Positions 11,652 through 24,600 of a stretch of DNA of 64,000 bases are shown piece by piece. This stretch comes from Clarireedia homoeocarpa (lineage: Eukaryota; Ascomycota; Leotiomycetes; Helotiales; Rutstroemiaceae): the NCBI GenBank assembly GCA_001465935.1, contig LNKV01000042.1, positions 186,001 to 250,000 on the forward strand, given 5' to 3'. The position numbers were made by a program, and so were the translations under genes. How positions within the stretch are numbered: position 1 is the stretch's first letter; each line of letters starts with the position of its first letter. Under the pieces are notes generated by a model, which saw nothing but the letters and a program-made list of their open reading frames with translations, ran no database searches and was not told the DNA's origin.

Positions 11652-14562
11652 AAAAACTCGCCCTTTGAATTCAAATCATTTAAGGGTCTCAAAGGGACCC
11701 CCTCAACCGCCACCATTCCCTCACCTCATTCTCTCGCCGCGATCTTATCGCCCTCTGCACCACCTGGCTCCGATTCGGCAGTTGGTGTATCGCGATCATC
11801 GTCTCCCAAACGCTCACACGCCGAAGCTTTCTCCGCAGCTGATCAGACCTATCTTCATCCCGCCTCGCCCAAACAACAACGATCCAATATTATTTCAGCC
11901 GGTGCATCTGGCCCCGGCGCATTGGGCGCCAGCGGAGGAGCTGATGAAGGTGGAGGAGCCACTCGAGGCGGGCAAGAGGAGAAGAAGCCCGCAAAGAGTG
12001 AGTTCACTGCGCACCGCCAGTTTTATTATTCCCTGAACGATTTGCTGACATACCATGTGTGCAGTGGTACGATCGAGTATAGCTTGCGCTCGTTGTCGTC
12101 GTAGCAAGGTAAAATGTAAACTGCCCGCACATCCTTCACTTGTTGCCTTACTAATTCCATGTCCAGGCGTCAACAATGGTATCAATTCGATATGCAAGGC
12201 TTGCGAATCTTCGAGTCGAGAATGCACATACCCCACAGCCACGGTCTCCACGCCGAAACGAGCTGACCCGCCGATGGGAATAAAAGTTGAAGGAGAGGGC
12301 GACAGCAAGAAGCGCATACGAAAGCTTGATGATTCGGGGCGAAGAAACAGTCAACGCGGCGGAGAAGATCCTCTTGATTCGCCAATCTTGACAAGAAAAG
12401 TTTGGGACGAGGTCTACGATATTTTCAAGCTGAATTTCTCGACTGAGATGCCGTTTCTGCATCCCCCAACATTCCGTATTCGCATGCGTCAAGCATCTTA
12501 CCCACGGGATCCCTCGGTTGCCACCAATATGGAATTTCTAGAAGGAAAGGTTTTGTTGCTTGCTGTGCTAACTCTCACCGCCCGATTCCATCCTGAACTA
12601 ATTGCATACCATTCTCCACCGACATCTACCCGACCCAACGATCCGTTAGCTGCAAGCGATTACTATGCCGCTGCTCTCACATCAAATATCTTTGGATCTT
12701 CGGGTAGATACCTAAGCCTGCCATCACTTGAACGAATACAAGCTCTCTTAATGCTTGGCCTGTACGAGTGGGGTCAGACCAGGGGCCTTAGCGCTTGGCT
12801 CTATGTTGGTATCGCAACCAGGTTGGCACAAGCAATGGCCCTACCCTACGAGGACGATCCAATGGCCCGAACGTTCAAGCCAGAAACAGTAGTTCCTGCG
12901 GGCCCATTCCGACCCGAAATCAACAAGTCACCAGCACGTGAAAATGCTATCGAGAAAGAAGTAAGGAGACGTACCTTTTGGAGCTGTTTCATAATGGATC
13001 GCATGCTATCAGCAGGGAAGGCCCGACCAACCATGGTCGATTCGGACATATTACGAGTCCAACTCCCATGCTCTGACGATCAGTTTCTCTTTACGCAGGC
13101 TGTCCAGACTGGCTATTTAAATCGGGAATTCGAAAAAGTCACCTTGAAAACGGAGAATGTAACGATTCATGAAAATGGGGTGCTTGGCAGATATTGTCGT
13201 TTGGTAGAGATTTGGGGCAAATTATCAAAGTGGAGCCTGATCGGAGGTCGTCGAACAGAAACTTCTCCACCTTGGGACGAATCGACACAGTTCCATAAGC
13301 TTTCAATGGAACTTGAAGCCTTCTACAATGCTTTGCCAGAAAACCTCACGTTCACGGAGGCCAACCTATCTGCCCATCTCGAGAAACGGAATGCCACCAC
13401 ATATGCAAGTCTGCACACTCTCTATTCTCTGTGCCGGATAATGCTTCACAGGGAGTATATTCCTTTTATACCGCTGAGGTGCGAAAAGCCTGATGGTCCT
13501 CTGGATGAGCCTACATTTCCGAAAGACAAGTATGATATTCCTCCAGGATGGTGGGAAAATAGTGCGGAGATTCTGTTCACGTCAGCCAGAGATATTGTCG
13601 AGATCATGAGAACCTGCCAAGACAACAATGCTCTTCCAGAATCACCATTGTTCGTATTCGCACTTTTCCATGCATCATTTACTGGGGTCTACTCTGTTCA
13701 CTTTCCGCAGATGGATATTGGCGACCGCATGGGCGATAGTCAGTCTAAACTACCCATCAGAATATTGAAAGACATGATCCCAAGGTTGGCCATGGCAAGA
13801 TCTTACCACAAGCAGATAGATGCGATGGTGAGGTACTACAGCAAAATCAAGCAGGAGTTCAGAAGATACAAGAAAGAAGTTTCTTGGAAGGGTGGCGGAT
13901 TGGATGAATTCAAAACCTTCGAAAAGGACCTAAAAGAGTTTGGCAGCCTGGAGGACAACGTGCAATCAGATACTTCTGAAAATTTTGATCGATCTCGAGC
14001 TAGCACTAGCGATATTGGCCTAGGATCAAGTGTTAATGGAGAGCCTATGCAGGGTGTCGAAGGAGGAGGAGGATCTCGACCAAATTCGAACTGGGCAGCG
14101 ATAAACGCTTCCAACAGTAACAGCATAGATATTCAGCATGGTCAATTCCCGCCAAACGCCAACTACCAGCAGAGTCCTGGTCAAAACTCCAATCCACCTA
14201 GTCTGATAAGTCCTGGCAACGGTGATTCGGGGTCGAGCATCAATTCGCCTTACAGTAATGGTCAAGCTCAGATGCAACAAATGGGCCATTATGGTCCTCC
14301 AATGGTGCACACCGTTCACAATATGGCGCCACCCGGTACGCAAGCAGGCTGGGGAAACAGAGATCAGCCAGCCAGTACGATGCCCTTTGATAATTGGATC
14401 AATGATTTGGAAAGCATAAATATGAACACCCAAAACATGGATAACTTTGCGCAATCCTTTGATGACCCATCGTGGGCTGGTCCGCAATTCGCGGGATTCC
14501 ATCCACAGCCCAATTGGGCTCAAATCATTGCTGCCGAGCAAAGACAACCTACCTGGGGTTAG
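11652..14562 (+). CDS. Zn2Cys6 fungal transcription factor
   Basis: Exons are about 11652-11997, 12065-12115 and 12167-14562. The zinc cluster only reads correctly after removal of introns 11998-12064 and 12116-12166: it becomes CARCRRSKVKC, then VNNGINSICKACESS and REC, giving spacing C-x2-C-x6-C-x8-C-x2-C-x6-C. The middle region matches the fungal-specific transcription factor domain, with MPFLHPPTF, EVRRRTFWSCFIMDRMLSAG and the Arg-Pro-Thr segment after it. The C-terminal 250 residues are rich in Asn, Ser, Gly and Gln, as in many activation regions. Start unresolved: the 5' exon is open from 11652 and reads like protein (a Ser/Pro-rich run, then PKRSHAEAF), but it has no ATG in frame. Either a further upstream exon exists, initiation is non-AUG (an ATT in GCCACC context lies at 11715), or translation begins at the ATG formed by splicing at 11997/12065. 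The target genes are unknown. Confidence 0.85.
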
Positions 14563-16923
14563 GTTGAGAGCGGTGCAAAACAATAGCTTGATGAAAAGTA
14601 GTCAAAGATACATCATATTCTTAGTGGTGGTTGCGATAACATAGGGTCACTCACGGATGGGTGGGGGGAGTTTTTTGGGGGCTTTGAATCTTTCTACATT
14701 CTCTTTCTTACAATGGGTCATTTTCGGAAGGTTTTGGGGGGGTGTCTTGGAAGGGTTTTTGTTTGTAGCGACACTAAAAAAATTCTCGTACTTGATGATA
14801 TTACTGTAGTGGCCCTTTGGACTGACTGGCGACCCTTATATAAACCGGGTTAAGGGGGCGGGGATGAAAGGGAAACTTATGGACGAATTCTTTTACTATT
14901 TTCCTTGTCTTTCTCTGTCTTTTTCTTTCCCTTTTATTTTATTTTTTTTTTTCTTTTCTTCTTTTCTTTTTGCTCTCGAAGCATCGGATTTTGATGTTTT
15001 AACTGATATATCAAATCATACGTAGCTTGAGATGAATTAACGGGGAAAAGGGTGGATAGTTGATTTGCTGTCAGATATATATAATTGTATCAGTTGCCTT
15101 CCTTATCTACTGTGTTGATTATTTGATTGTATCTTTCTGCTGTTGGGTGTTTCTCGATAGTGATATCATGACGATGAGAGGGAGAAAACGGTCGTGGATT
15201 TGCTGAGAGTAGATTGATAGGCTGAAGTCTCTATCGTCTACCTGAGAAACCTTCAATACAACAGGTGGATAGATAAAGGGGGATAGTATAGCGCTTGAAG
15301 AGAGCTGTGATGAATCGGTGAGTAAGTAGCAGGTACAAATATATATATATATATACACATATAAGATAATAATTAGGATGAAACCATCATCATCACCATC
15401 ACTACCAAGCGTGTGAAATTCATCATCATCGACTAGTGTGGATAGATAGATACAAAAGAGTAAAGTAGAAGAACATTGAAACCACAAAATCAAACACAAT
15501 TCTCTACTCTACATCTACTCTACTCTACTCTACTCTACTCTAGTCCATGCATTATCGTATATCTTTCTTTGCATGAATCGCAAAGCGTCCTCGCTGGAAC
15601 TCACTCGGTGTATACTGTACTTATTTACCTTACCCCTTTTATTCGCTTCGACACGACAGACCAGCAGAGCTTTTTCTCGCTTGTTCTTTTGTTTGCTTGT
15701 TTGTTTGGTCTTTTCCTGATGTGATGTGATATTTCTCTTTTCTTCTTTTCCTTCTTTCCTCTCCCACCCCTTTTTTTCTCCTCCCTCTCTCTCTCTTCAC
15801 CCCACCACCACCACCACCACACACTCTCTCATCCATCTATCCATCTATCTATCCATCCATCTATCCCTTACTAACTAATACTCCCCCCCCCCCCTGGCTA
15901 TTCCATTCCTTCTTCCCAGAACACTCCACTCCACTCCACTCCACTCTAAGTTAATCAATCAATCAGCCAGTACGGTACTGTACTGTACATATAACTTACA
16001 ACCCCCCCCCCCCTTCCCCCCAAACTTCTCTGCTAACTTCCTATCCATCTATCCATCTCTTATCCCCCTCCCCCTCCCTAGCTTCTACACTTCTACACGG
16101 AAGAACAATTTACTAATTAATCCCTCTTCTATCTCCCCCCCCCCCCTCCCCCCCCCCCCTACCCCCCCTCTTTGTTGTGCTTGGGTTCGCTTGTTTCCTC
16201 TTATACGTATATGTATACATTCACACGAACACACGAACACACGAACACACATCTCATCTCATCTCACCTAATCATATTCATTTCCAAGCAATTGCTCCAT
16301 TCCATAGCCTAGCCTAGCCTAGCATAGCCTAGCATTCATTAAATACACCCCTCACCCCCTCATCCATCGATTGACTGACTGATCGATCAATTAGTACATA
16401 TATACAAACATTAGAATGCCGCAACCCCTCTCTCGTCTCCTTCTCCCCTTCCTCCCCCTAATACTCTTCTACTCTAAATATCATCTTCTCATCTCTCTAA
16501 TCTCTCATCTTTTTCATTTTCTAAACATAATGTCCTCATCATGCTCATATCATTCATGTATGCATGCAAACATCTCTCCAAACAAAAAAACAAACATTTC
16601 AAAAAATACCCCAAACCAATCCAACAAGGCAAAAAGCAACTTTCAAGTCTCAGGACGAAGTTGAATAAAATAGCATAAAATAAACGAAGAAACCCTCCTC
16701 CCAACCTGAAAAAGGTTTGTTATCCCGTGGTATCTATGTGGCTCTGTTTGTGCCTTACCCAATCACCTATCCATCCATCCACCCATCCAAGCCATTTGGT
16801 ATCAAATCAATCATTCCTTCTCATAGAATCATTCCTTTTTTTTTTTTCTTTTCTTTTTCTTTTTCCATTTCTGCCCTCTATTCGCATTAAGCCTCCTTTC
16901 CCCCCACCAAACCACCTCATCAA
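14563..16923. other. low-complexity intergenic region between convergent genes
   Basis: About 2.4 kb of pyrimidine-rich simple sequence: a TCTAC array (15514-15541), CCATCTAT units, several C homopolymers of 10-14 bases between 15883 and 16160, and TAGCC units near 16308-16330. No gene is supported. It holds the 3' ends of the transcription factor gene and the chitin synthase gene. Confidence 0.75.
15883..16161. repeat. cluster of poly-C runs
   Basis: Three clusters of C homopolymers (about 15884-15894, 16002-16013 and 16136-16160), separated by pyrimidine-rich DNA. The run lengths are prone to sequencing error. Confidence 0.85.
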
Positions 16924-19900
16924 CTACCTCTTAACACTACTCCCAATACTACTAACCTTGTCACTAATCCTCTCCCCCCACCCCCCAAGGAAACTAAACT
17001 TCCTCTTAAACCACCCGGGCACTCTCCCTCCCTTTACCCTGCCACCGAAACTCAACTTCATCCTACCCTCCACCGCCTTCTCCACCACCAAAATAATTGC
17101 ATATGCCGTACTCCCCAACGCTCTAAACAGCGCCAGCGCCGCCACCGCCCAGAGCAAAAAGCTCAAGTAAAAATTCGTCCCAATATGATTCGGTCCATAC
17201 GCCTCACTAACCGCCATGGCCAGCGTTCCATTCGCAATCATCCACACGAGCACCATATACGTGCGCACGCTCTTATAGTAGTCTTCCTGCTGCTGGGCCT
17301 CCGAGATGGGAGTGACGGGGACTTCGAGACGGTCGCGGAGATTGCGCAGCGCTTCGTCGTAGCCGGAATCGATGTCGAGTTGTTCCGAGGGCATCTCGAG
17401 CTCGACGCGGTCTTTGCCGTGGCCGTAGGCGGCGCCGAGATCGGTGGCCATGACGTTATCGCCTTTGGTGCCCCATGTGACGTCGTGCGTGTTGCAGAAG
17501 GCGTAGACTTGGAGCGTGCAGATGTAGGCGGGGAGGAGGGCGAAGTAGGAGCCGGACGAGGTGAACATGTGCCAGGGATCGAGGTAGAGGAAGGACATGA
17601 GGAAGTAGAGGCCGAGGGTAGAGGCGAGGGAGACGACGAGATTGGTGAAGAGGTTGTTGCCGAGTTCGAGGGAGGTCGCATTGTCGTGAATTTCGCGGTA
17701 GACGATGTAGATGGTGGCGAAGAGTGTATAGATCATGATTATAGAGTAGATGATCATAGAACTGAAGTAGAGTTTGCGGGCGCCTTGGGGTCGATTACCC
17801 ATGGAGAGAATGAATTGTGTGGCGGTTATGAGGATACAGATATATTTGAGGACGTAGAAGATGTATTTTCCAATATGGTGGCCGAAAGGGTCCATCCTCT
17901 CTTCAGTTAATGAACCAGCGATGAAGAAGAAAGTTAGGTAGAAGTTAGCCAGTGAGAAATAGGTAAACATGAGTTGAATGAATTGGTAGACGAATTCGAC
18001 ATGAAGCAGGATTTTTCGTCCGATGGTATGATCTGTTTGCCAGATCTGTCTGAAATGAGCCAGCGAATATACGGCTGCGAAGAAAGCACCATTAAGCCAT
18101 CTCCTACGTTGAGATACGAATTCAGGAACAGCATCTACAAGAGCATTAGTTGGTCAAGCCCCGAAACAGAGAATCACAATCAGCAACTTACCAGGAACAT
18201 CAGTTTCTCCAGTGCAACCCTTCACATATTTCAAAACCCATCTCTCATCTCGCTTTGCAACCAATTCCCAACAAAGGATGCGATCCTCAGCCAAGTACAT
18301 GTTGGCCGTGAAGACATCTGCATTCTGACCATGTAAAGTTTCTCCCTTGAAATATTGACTCAGCGGCCCATGACCAGTATGATCATTCTGAAGAGCATGA
18401 TATCTGTAGGCACTCAACGCACCCGGGAGGACAGTAATGTATCCAAACACACTCTCAATAGGTTTATCGAGAATATTCGACATCTTGTATTCGAAGTTCT
18501 GAGAAGCGACCAATGGGTTGAGAAGACCAAGCCACCCTTTCCCTTTCATGGCTTTAATCTCTCCACAAGCACCTGCGACATTGGAGTCCGTATCAAAAGC
18601 TTTCCACAAATGATACAAGGAATTCCCACCAGGTTTTGTACCCACATCCAACATAATGCAGATGTTTGGTGTAAGGGCTCTACCAAAGGCATTGAAGAAC
18701 CAACGATGAGAGTTGAGCTTTTTCGCGTTCTTTTCCTTGAGACAGAAAAGCATTTGACAAGGAACAATGCCCTTTTCCGCACCTTTGAACTTGAGATCCG
18801 AATCCAAAGATACTTGAGTAGTGTATTCGTACACGTGAGCTTGCACTTCTCGACCATTGACCAAGTTCTTAGCGATACCGTCCTGGTAAACGCCCATTGC
18901 TGCAAGCGCATCTAGTGTCCGTGGATGGATCTTTTGTCTTCCATCAGAGATAATGGCAACAACGATCTTTTGCCAACCATTCTCTCCCCAAGTCCTAGAT
19001 TTTGATCTTGAGCAGAAATGAGAGATGTTCTTCATGACTGCATGCATAGTTCTCGTGAAATCGATCTCGGTTTCGTTGTACATAGTGATACATATGAAAA
19101 GCTCCGTCTCTCTAGCAGTAGGTCCCATGTTTTGACGTAACTTGTAACCTCTGGAAACAAAGTCATCAGGATCGCATGTGACGGCTGTGTATCGCATATG
19201 TGTGAATTCGACCTCATCTCTCCGAGGCAAGAAACTGTAAAGAATAGTAGGAATTTTACATTCCAGAATAAGCTCTCCATTAATAAGCTTGACTTCTCGT
19301 TTCGTCATTTGAGCTTGTCGAGCTCCTCTTCGTTCCTGCTTCCCATCCGGCGCAGGCCCATAATGTTCATAATCTTGCCTATCCATATCGTCTGTAAATG
19401 TTGAATAGGACTCCCTTGATCTCATGCTTGCTCTGAGATCATCTTTCTCAGGGCCAAATGGATCTTCATCGTCTTCGTCTAGATCGTGGTGTTCGTGCTC
19501 AAGAGGTATTGAAATCGTAGCGTCGTCTGCAAATTCGTGACTGCGAGGACCGCCTGGTGGGGCGAAGTGAGGGGCAGGAGGTAAGGGTCGTCTTGGGCTT
19601 CCACCATAAGCAGTTGAGGGAGTGCCAGGTCGCGGACTTCCGTCAAGATCCGGTGGTTCGTAGTGCATGCCCATGGGAGGTGGTCTATGATATTCCCCCG
19701 AATCTCTTCCCGGCGACCAAGTTCGGGTTGGAGAGGACCGGCCTATGGAGGAGTGGCCCATGGAGGAGGAGTGGCCCATGGAGGAGTGGCCCATGGAGGA
19801 GTGGCCCATGGAGGAGTATTGCTGTAACGGGGAATATGGGCGATATGTATTTTCCGGTGGTGGAAGGTCTGGCGCGTTATCGAATATCGTTGACGGTCTG

Positions 19901-20403
19901 TCAAGAGAATCTAATGACATAACAGAAGGTTGGTAGGATCTGCGATGACTGAGGGGACTGTTTTTGCCTATGTGTGAGCTTGCTTGTTTATCCAATGGAG
20001 ATTTAAGAGAATATGGGAAAGGGTTGTTAGGGAATCTAAGGGATCTTCGTCGTGAGGGACCATCTGGAAGAACCGGCAATAGATGCGCGATGTTATTTTG
20101 GCCATCCATAGTGGGTATTTTCTTCCCAGACTTCTGCGACTTGCCAGTTGAGATGGATTCCTCTTTCTTCTTGAGAGATGCCAGACACTCTGGAGCCGAC
20201 ATCTCTTTGGAAGTCCTGGGAGGTAAAGCGAGAGCTTTCGGAATGAGCTGTGATACATACGGGCGGGTGTCCGGATCATCGTAGGATGTCAACAACCGGA
20301 TTTGAGAGTTGTGTTCATTCTGCCCGGAGGGAGTTTGATCATATTCATCTGGATATGTTTCCGAATACATCGGAGGCATCGAGGGAGTATTGGGGCGGTC
20401 CAT
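16924..20403 (-). CDS. division 1 chitin synthase, probably class III, 1140 aa
   Basis: Two exons, 20403-18192 and 18134-16924, flank a 57 bp intron (GTAAGT...TTGTAG). The intron falls just before the product-binding motif and restores VPDAVPEFVSQRRRW. The protein makes chitin from UDP-N-acetylglucosamine at the plasma membrane. Visible motifs: EFTHMRYTAVTCDPDDF near 375, ETELFICITMYNE, the SHRWFFNAFG block, LDVGTKPG, AGACGEIKAMKG, the catalytic region with EDRIL near 706 and QRRRW at 746-750. About six hydrophobic spans follow, including MFTYFSLANFYLTFFFIAG. The N-terminal 370 residues are Pro/Ser/His-rich and disordered, with tandem SMGHS units; this makes it longer than the roughly 900 residues usual for class III. 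Class III rather than I is judged from remembered similarity. It lies downstream of the msb2 gene on the same strand. Confidence 0.93.
19745..19815 (-). repeat. in-frame SSMGHS tandem repeat in chitin synthase
   Basis: A 15-18 bp unit encoding SSMGHS, present about four to five times with near-identical DNA, inside the disordered N-terminal region. The unit length keeps frame, so copy number can vary without disrupting the enzyme. Confidence 0.85.
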
Positions 20404-21237
20404 TTTGAGTATATTGATGTTTTGCAGAATGCGACCAAAATGCGCCTCTGTCGGGTTGCTAGGAATGCCGTCTGTTTACTCTCCCATATGAGTGGTAAGT
20501 ATATGATAAATATCGGCAACAACTTGTTAGAGAGAAATCGTTCAGTAGATTTTCGAGATCTGGAGAACTACAGCAAGTCTCAGATATTGCTTTTCCTGTA
20601 CAAAATGAATGTATACGGTTGTGAATCTTAGACAATTGGAATCCGCACAAGAACCTGTGGAGGCTGGGTAGATGGTCCCAATTTTTTTCCATCATGGCCA
20701 GCTGTGTATCGTCACGAATCTCGGAGGCGGGAGGAGTATTGGCACAGCAACGGGAGTGAGGTCGCGTAATTACGAGGCTGGGTTCACAAAACAAGGTACC
20801 ATTTATTAGGATCGCGCCTCCATTTCCTCGATGATGTGGTGATCAAGTGATAGATCAACGTACTTCTAACTAAATCCTGTTTACTTTAAGCAGTTATGAA
20901 CGTTATGAAATATCATATCCGACGTTCTGGTACCTGAGTTCAAAGCGTTGTTATGGAGTCGGCAGGGCCGGCTTGAGGTGGGCTCTGCAAAGAAAATGTA
21001 CCTCTTTACCGCTACTCCTGCATGGTTCACGAGTTCTCTGCAACCCATTTGTCTAGAACGTCAAGGACAACACCTTATATAGATAACACTGGGTCAATTC
21101 ACTGGTCTAGAAGGTGGCCAATTGTTAAAAAAAGATAAAGAAGGTATCTCATTCATATATACAATTCAGATCTCGTCCGCTCTACACATTACTTTTGCTT
21201 TTCATAGAAAGCAAAATACATAAAAACAAATATCACC
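20404..21237. other. intergenic region upstream of chitin synthase
   Basis: About 830 bp with no supported coding sequence. It must contain the promoter and leader of the chitin synthase gene. The sequence has normal complexity and no obvious repeat. Confidence 0.6.
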
Positions 21238-21369
21238 TTAAAATTCATCATCTGCAACCGCCACTCTCTTAGTCTTGACTTGTTCAAATGAATCCGCGTT
21301 CGTAGGATCGTAAATATACACAAAGTTTTCCTCCCCGTCTCGCTGTTCGAGTCTTGGCTTCTTCTTCCT
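21238..21369 (-). pseudogene. orphan C-terminal exon-like fragment
   Basis: A 44-codon frame read on the minus strand from a possible TAG acceptor to a TAA at 21238-21240. It encodes a charged segment starting RKKKPRLEQ, containing NFVYIYDPTNADSFEQV and ending KRVAVADDEF. Composition and codon use look like real protein, unlike the surrounding DNA, and it closes with a stop. I could not find the exons that should precede it: the next 290 bases have no compatible frame with a start. It may be the last exon of a gene whose 5' part was lost when the adjacent region rearranged, or the end of a small gene with exons I missed. The family is not recognised. Confidence 0.4.
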
Positions 21370-21662
21370 CTACTTCCCCCTAAAAATTTTATCCTCCCTC
21401 AACTTGAAGAAAATGAAAAGCCTCCGCAACAAATCTAGACCGAAAATGGTGGTAGAGATTTTTGTATGATGCAGGAAGGGGGTATAATGACGATACCCAA
21501 CGCCAAATTGATTGAGACAAAAGGAAATGTGAGCCCGATGCTCGAGTTCAGACATTGCTGCTGAGAATTTGTATTGTATGATACAATAAAGGTAAAGGAA
21601 GATATGGATGCAAATGTGCCAGATATATGATGTTCGAGAACTTTCTAAGACAAATGACATAC

Positions 21663-24600
21663 TCAGTTCCAGCCCAATGAGTTCTCTGCCATCATTGGTG
21701 CTGAAATTTGTTGGGTCCGAGCTGAGTTGCCTCCACTTCTTCCACTGCCCCGGCTGTTTCTATCGTTACCAGGAGTCATTCGGCCACCAGACATGAACGC
21801 TCCACCACCAGTGAAAGCACCAGACTGTCTCATCTCAGGAGGTGTCATCATTGAGTTTGATCGTCGATGACTGAGCTTGCGTTTCTTGTATCTACGAGCA
21901 ATGAAGAACATTGCTGCACCATATGCTGCGGCAGCACCTGCAGCACCCACGACGATGCCAGCTGTAGTGCTCTTGACCTTTGGAGATGTGTTCTGGGCGT
22001 CGGTATTGAAGACGCCACTGTTTCCAGAGCTACTGCTGGAAGTTGCTCCTCCTGACCCACTGCCGGTCCCGGTACCGGAAGAACCCTCAAGAGTAGATCC
22101 AGGTGTAAGTGGAATAGAGGGGTTGATGTAGCTAATAAGGGTGTTGACTGAAGGGTCCTCGTGGTTGTAAATTTTGGCAGTAGGCGTATGTAAGTCAAGC
22201 CCAAGAGTATTGACATCATTGGTTGGAATGTATAGAAGTGCTAGAGTGGTGATGAAATCCAACTGAGATTGTGTGTTGTAAGGAATGAGACTGTGCATGA
22301 CACACTGCTCTTGCTTGATTCCTAATCCATACGAGATACCTATAGGAAGGTATCGGAAAATTTGCGCAGATGAAAGAGAATTTGCAACGACGAATGCATA
22401 GTTAAGTGGGAAAGTGAAACCAACTTGGATAAGTGTAGAATTATCAGGTTGAGTGGGAACTTGTCCACTAGGAGTGATAACTTTAGGCAATGTCGTTGCA
22501 ATGGCAGTGTTCGTTGGTGAGGATTGAGATGTGCTGGATGATTGAGCAATAATGGTCTGAGGTAGCCACATGGAGGTGGCATTGTTGGTTGCCGTTGGGG
22601 TGATTGTAAGAGGAGCAGTAGTCTCGACAGGCGAAGAAGTGACTAATGGCGAGGTTGTATGTGTGGTTGTAGCTTGCGAGGTAGTGGAAGTAATTAGTGC
22701 TGTTGTGGCCGAGCTACTTGATGTAACAGATACGGATCCGGATGAAACTGTTGATCCCGTTGAAGATACTCCAGTACTAGTGGAGGTAATCAGCGACGTG
22801 AGCGAGCCAGAACTGACAATACTTGATGAGCTTGACGAAATGACTGTTGTCGTTGCTGAGCCATTGGTGGCAGAGCCGCTAGTAATTGACAGAGACGAAG
22901 ATGCCGTGGATGACACGCCAGTCCCTGAAATGGAGCTCAGGATACTCGAAGTGCTGGTTGTCGTCCCGATAGTTGAGGTCTGGTTGCCGCTGGCAGTAGT
23001 GACAGATGTCGGGAATACAGACGATCCGGATGTGGTTGACGAGCTCCCAAGACTAATGCTGGTGCTTGAAGTGACGCCAGTTCCTAAAGGAATGGATGTT
23101 GGCAAGCTGGAGGCAGCACTGGTGGTTGTGGCAGAAGTAGCGTTGCTGCTGCTGGATCCAAGGATACTGGAAATAATGCTAACCAAGTTGGTTGTGGCAG
23201 TAGAGCTTGAGCCGAATGGAGTAGATGAGCTAGCTTGGGAAACAGAGACAATTGAAGATGCACCAGTGCCGCTGGGAATCGATGTGATAGTTGGGGAAGC
23301 ACCTGAGGTTGCGGACCCAACGATTGAAGTGACGCCAGACAGGACTGAAGAGAGCAGATCAGTAGAAGAGGCCCCGGTCCCAGATGCGGTTGGAACACCG
23401 GTGCTAGAGCTCAAAAGCGAAGAAAGGATTGAGGAGACACTGGGTAATAATCCAGTAGAAGCTGGGCCAGTAATACCTGCAGTTGAGGACGCAGAAACAT
23501 GCGATGTTGCTGTGGCCGAAAGACCTGAAGTTGCCGATCCAAGATTGGATGTGGCAGATCCGAGGATAGAAGTCAAATCTGAGATGAGGTTAGAGGAAGA
23601 AACTGCCGATGGCGCACTAGAAATTCCCGTAGCGGTAGCACTAATGCCAGTACCAGTACCTGGGCCAGTAATACCAGCGGTCGATGTTGGCAAGAGACCC
23701 GAAGTAACAGAACCAAGGCCGCTTGTGACGGATCCGACATCAGATGTGAGTGATCCAACCGCAGAAGTAACCGTTCCAAGGAGGGACGAGAGCAAGTCCG
23801 AAGAGCCCACTGGTGTGATAGAAGCAGAGGCGGAGCCACTAACACTGGTAGCCGTGGCACTTGCATGTGTACCACTAGCGGAAGTTGGAAGAAGATTTGA
23901 TGTAACTCCCGAGATAATAGAGGAGGCACCACCAAGGAGAGATGAAAGCAAGTCTGTTGAAGCTGGGGAGGCACCAGTCGAAACTCCAGTAATACCAGCA
24001 GGAATTGTGGAGGATAGGACGCCAGTAGAAGGCCCACTAATTCCAGAGATAATAGAAGAAGCACCACCAAGGAGAGATGAAAGCAAGTCTGTTGAGGCTG
24101 GGGAGGCACCAGTCGAAACTCCAGTAATACCAGCAGGAATTGTGGAGGATGGGACGCCGGTAGAAGGCCCACTAATTCCAGAGATAATAGAAGAAGCACC
24201 ACCAAGGAGAGATGAAAGCAAGTCTGTTGAGGCTGGGGAGGCACCAGTCGAAACTCCAGTAATACCAGCAGGAATTGTGGAGGATGGGACGCCGGTAGAA
24301 GGCCCACTAATTCCAGAGATAATAGAAGAAGCACCACCAAGGAGAGATGAAAGCAAGTCTGTTGAGGCTGGGGAGGCACCAGTCGAAACTCCAGTAATAC
24401 CAGCAGGAATTGTGGAGGATGGGACGCCGGTAGAAGGCCCACTAATTCCAGAGATAATAGAAGAAGCACCACCAAGGAGAGATGAAAGCAAGTCTGTTGA
24501 GGCTGGGGAGGCACCAGTCGAAACTCCAGTAATACCAGCAGGAATTGTGGAGGATGGGACGCCGGTAGAAGCCCCACTAACTCCAGAGACAGTGCTTGAT

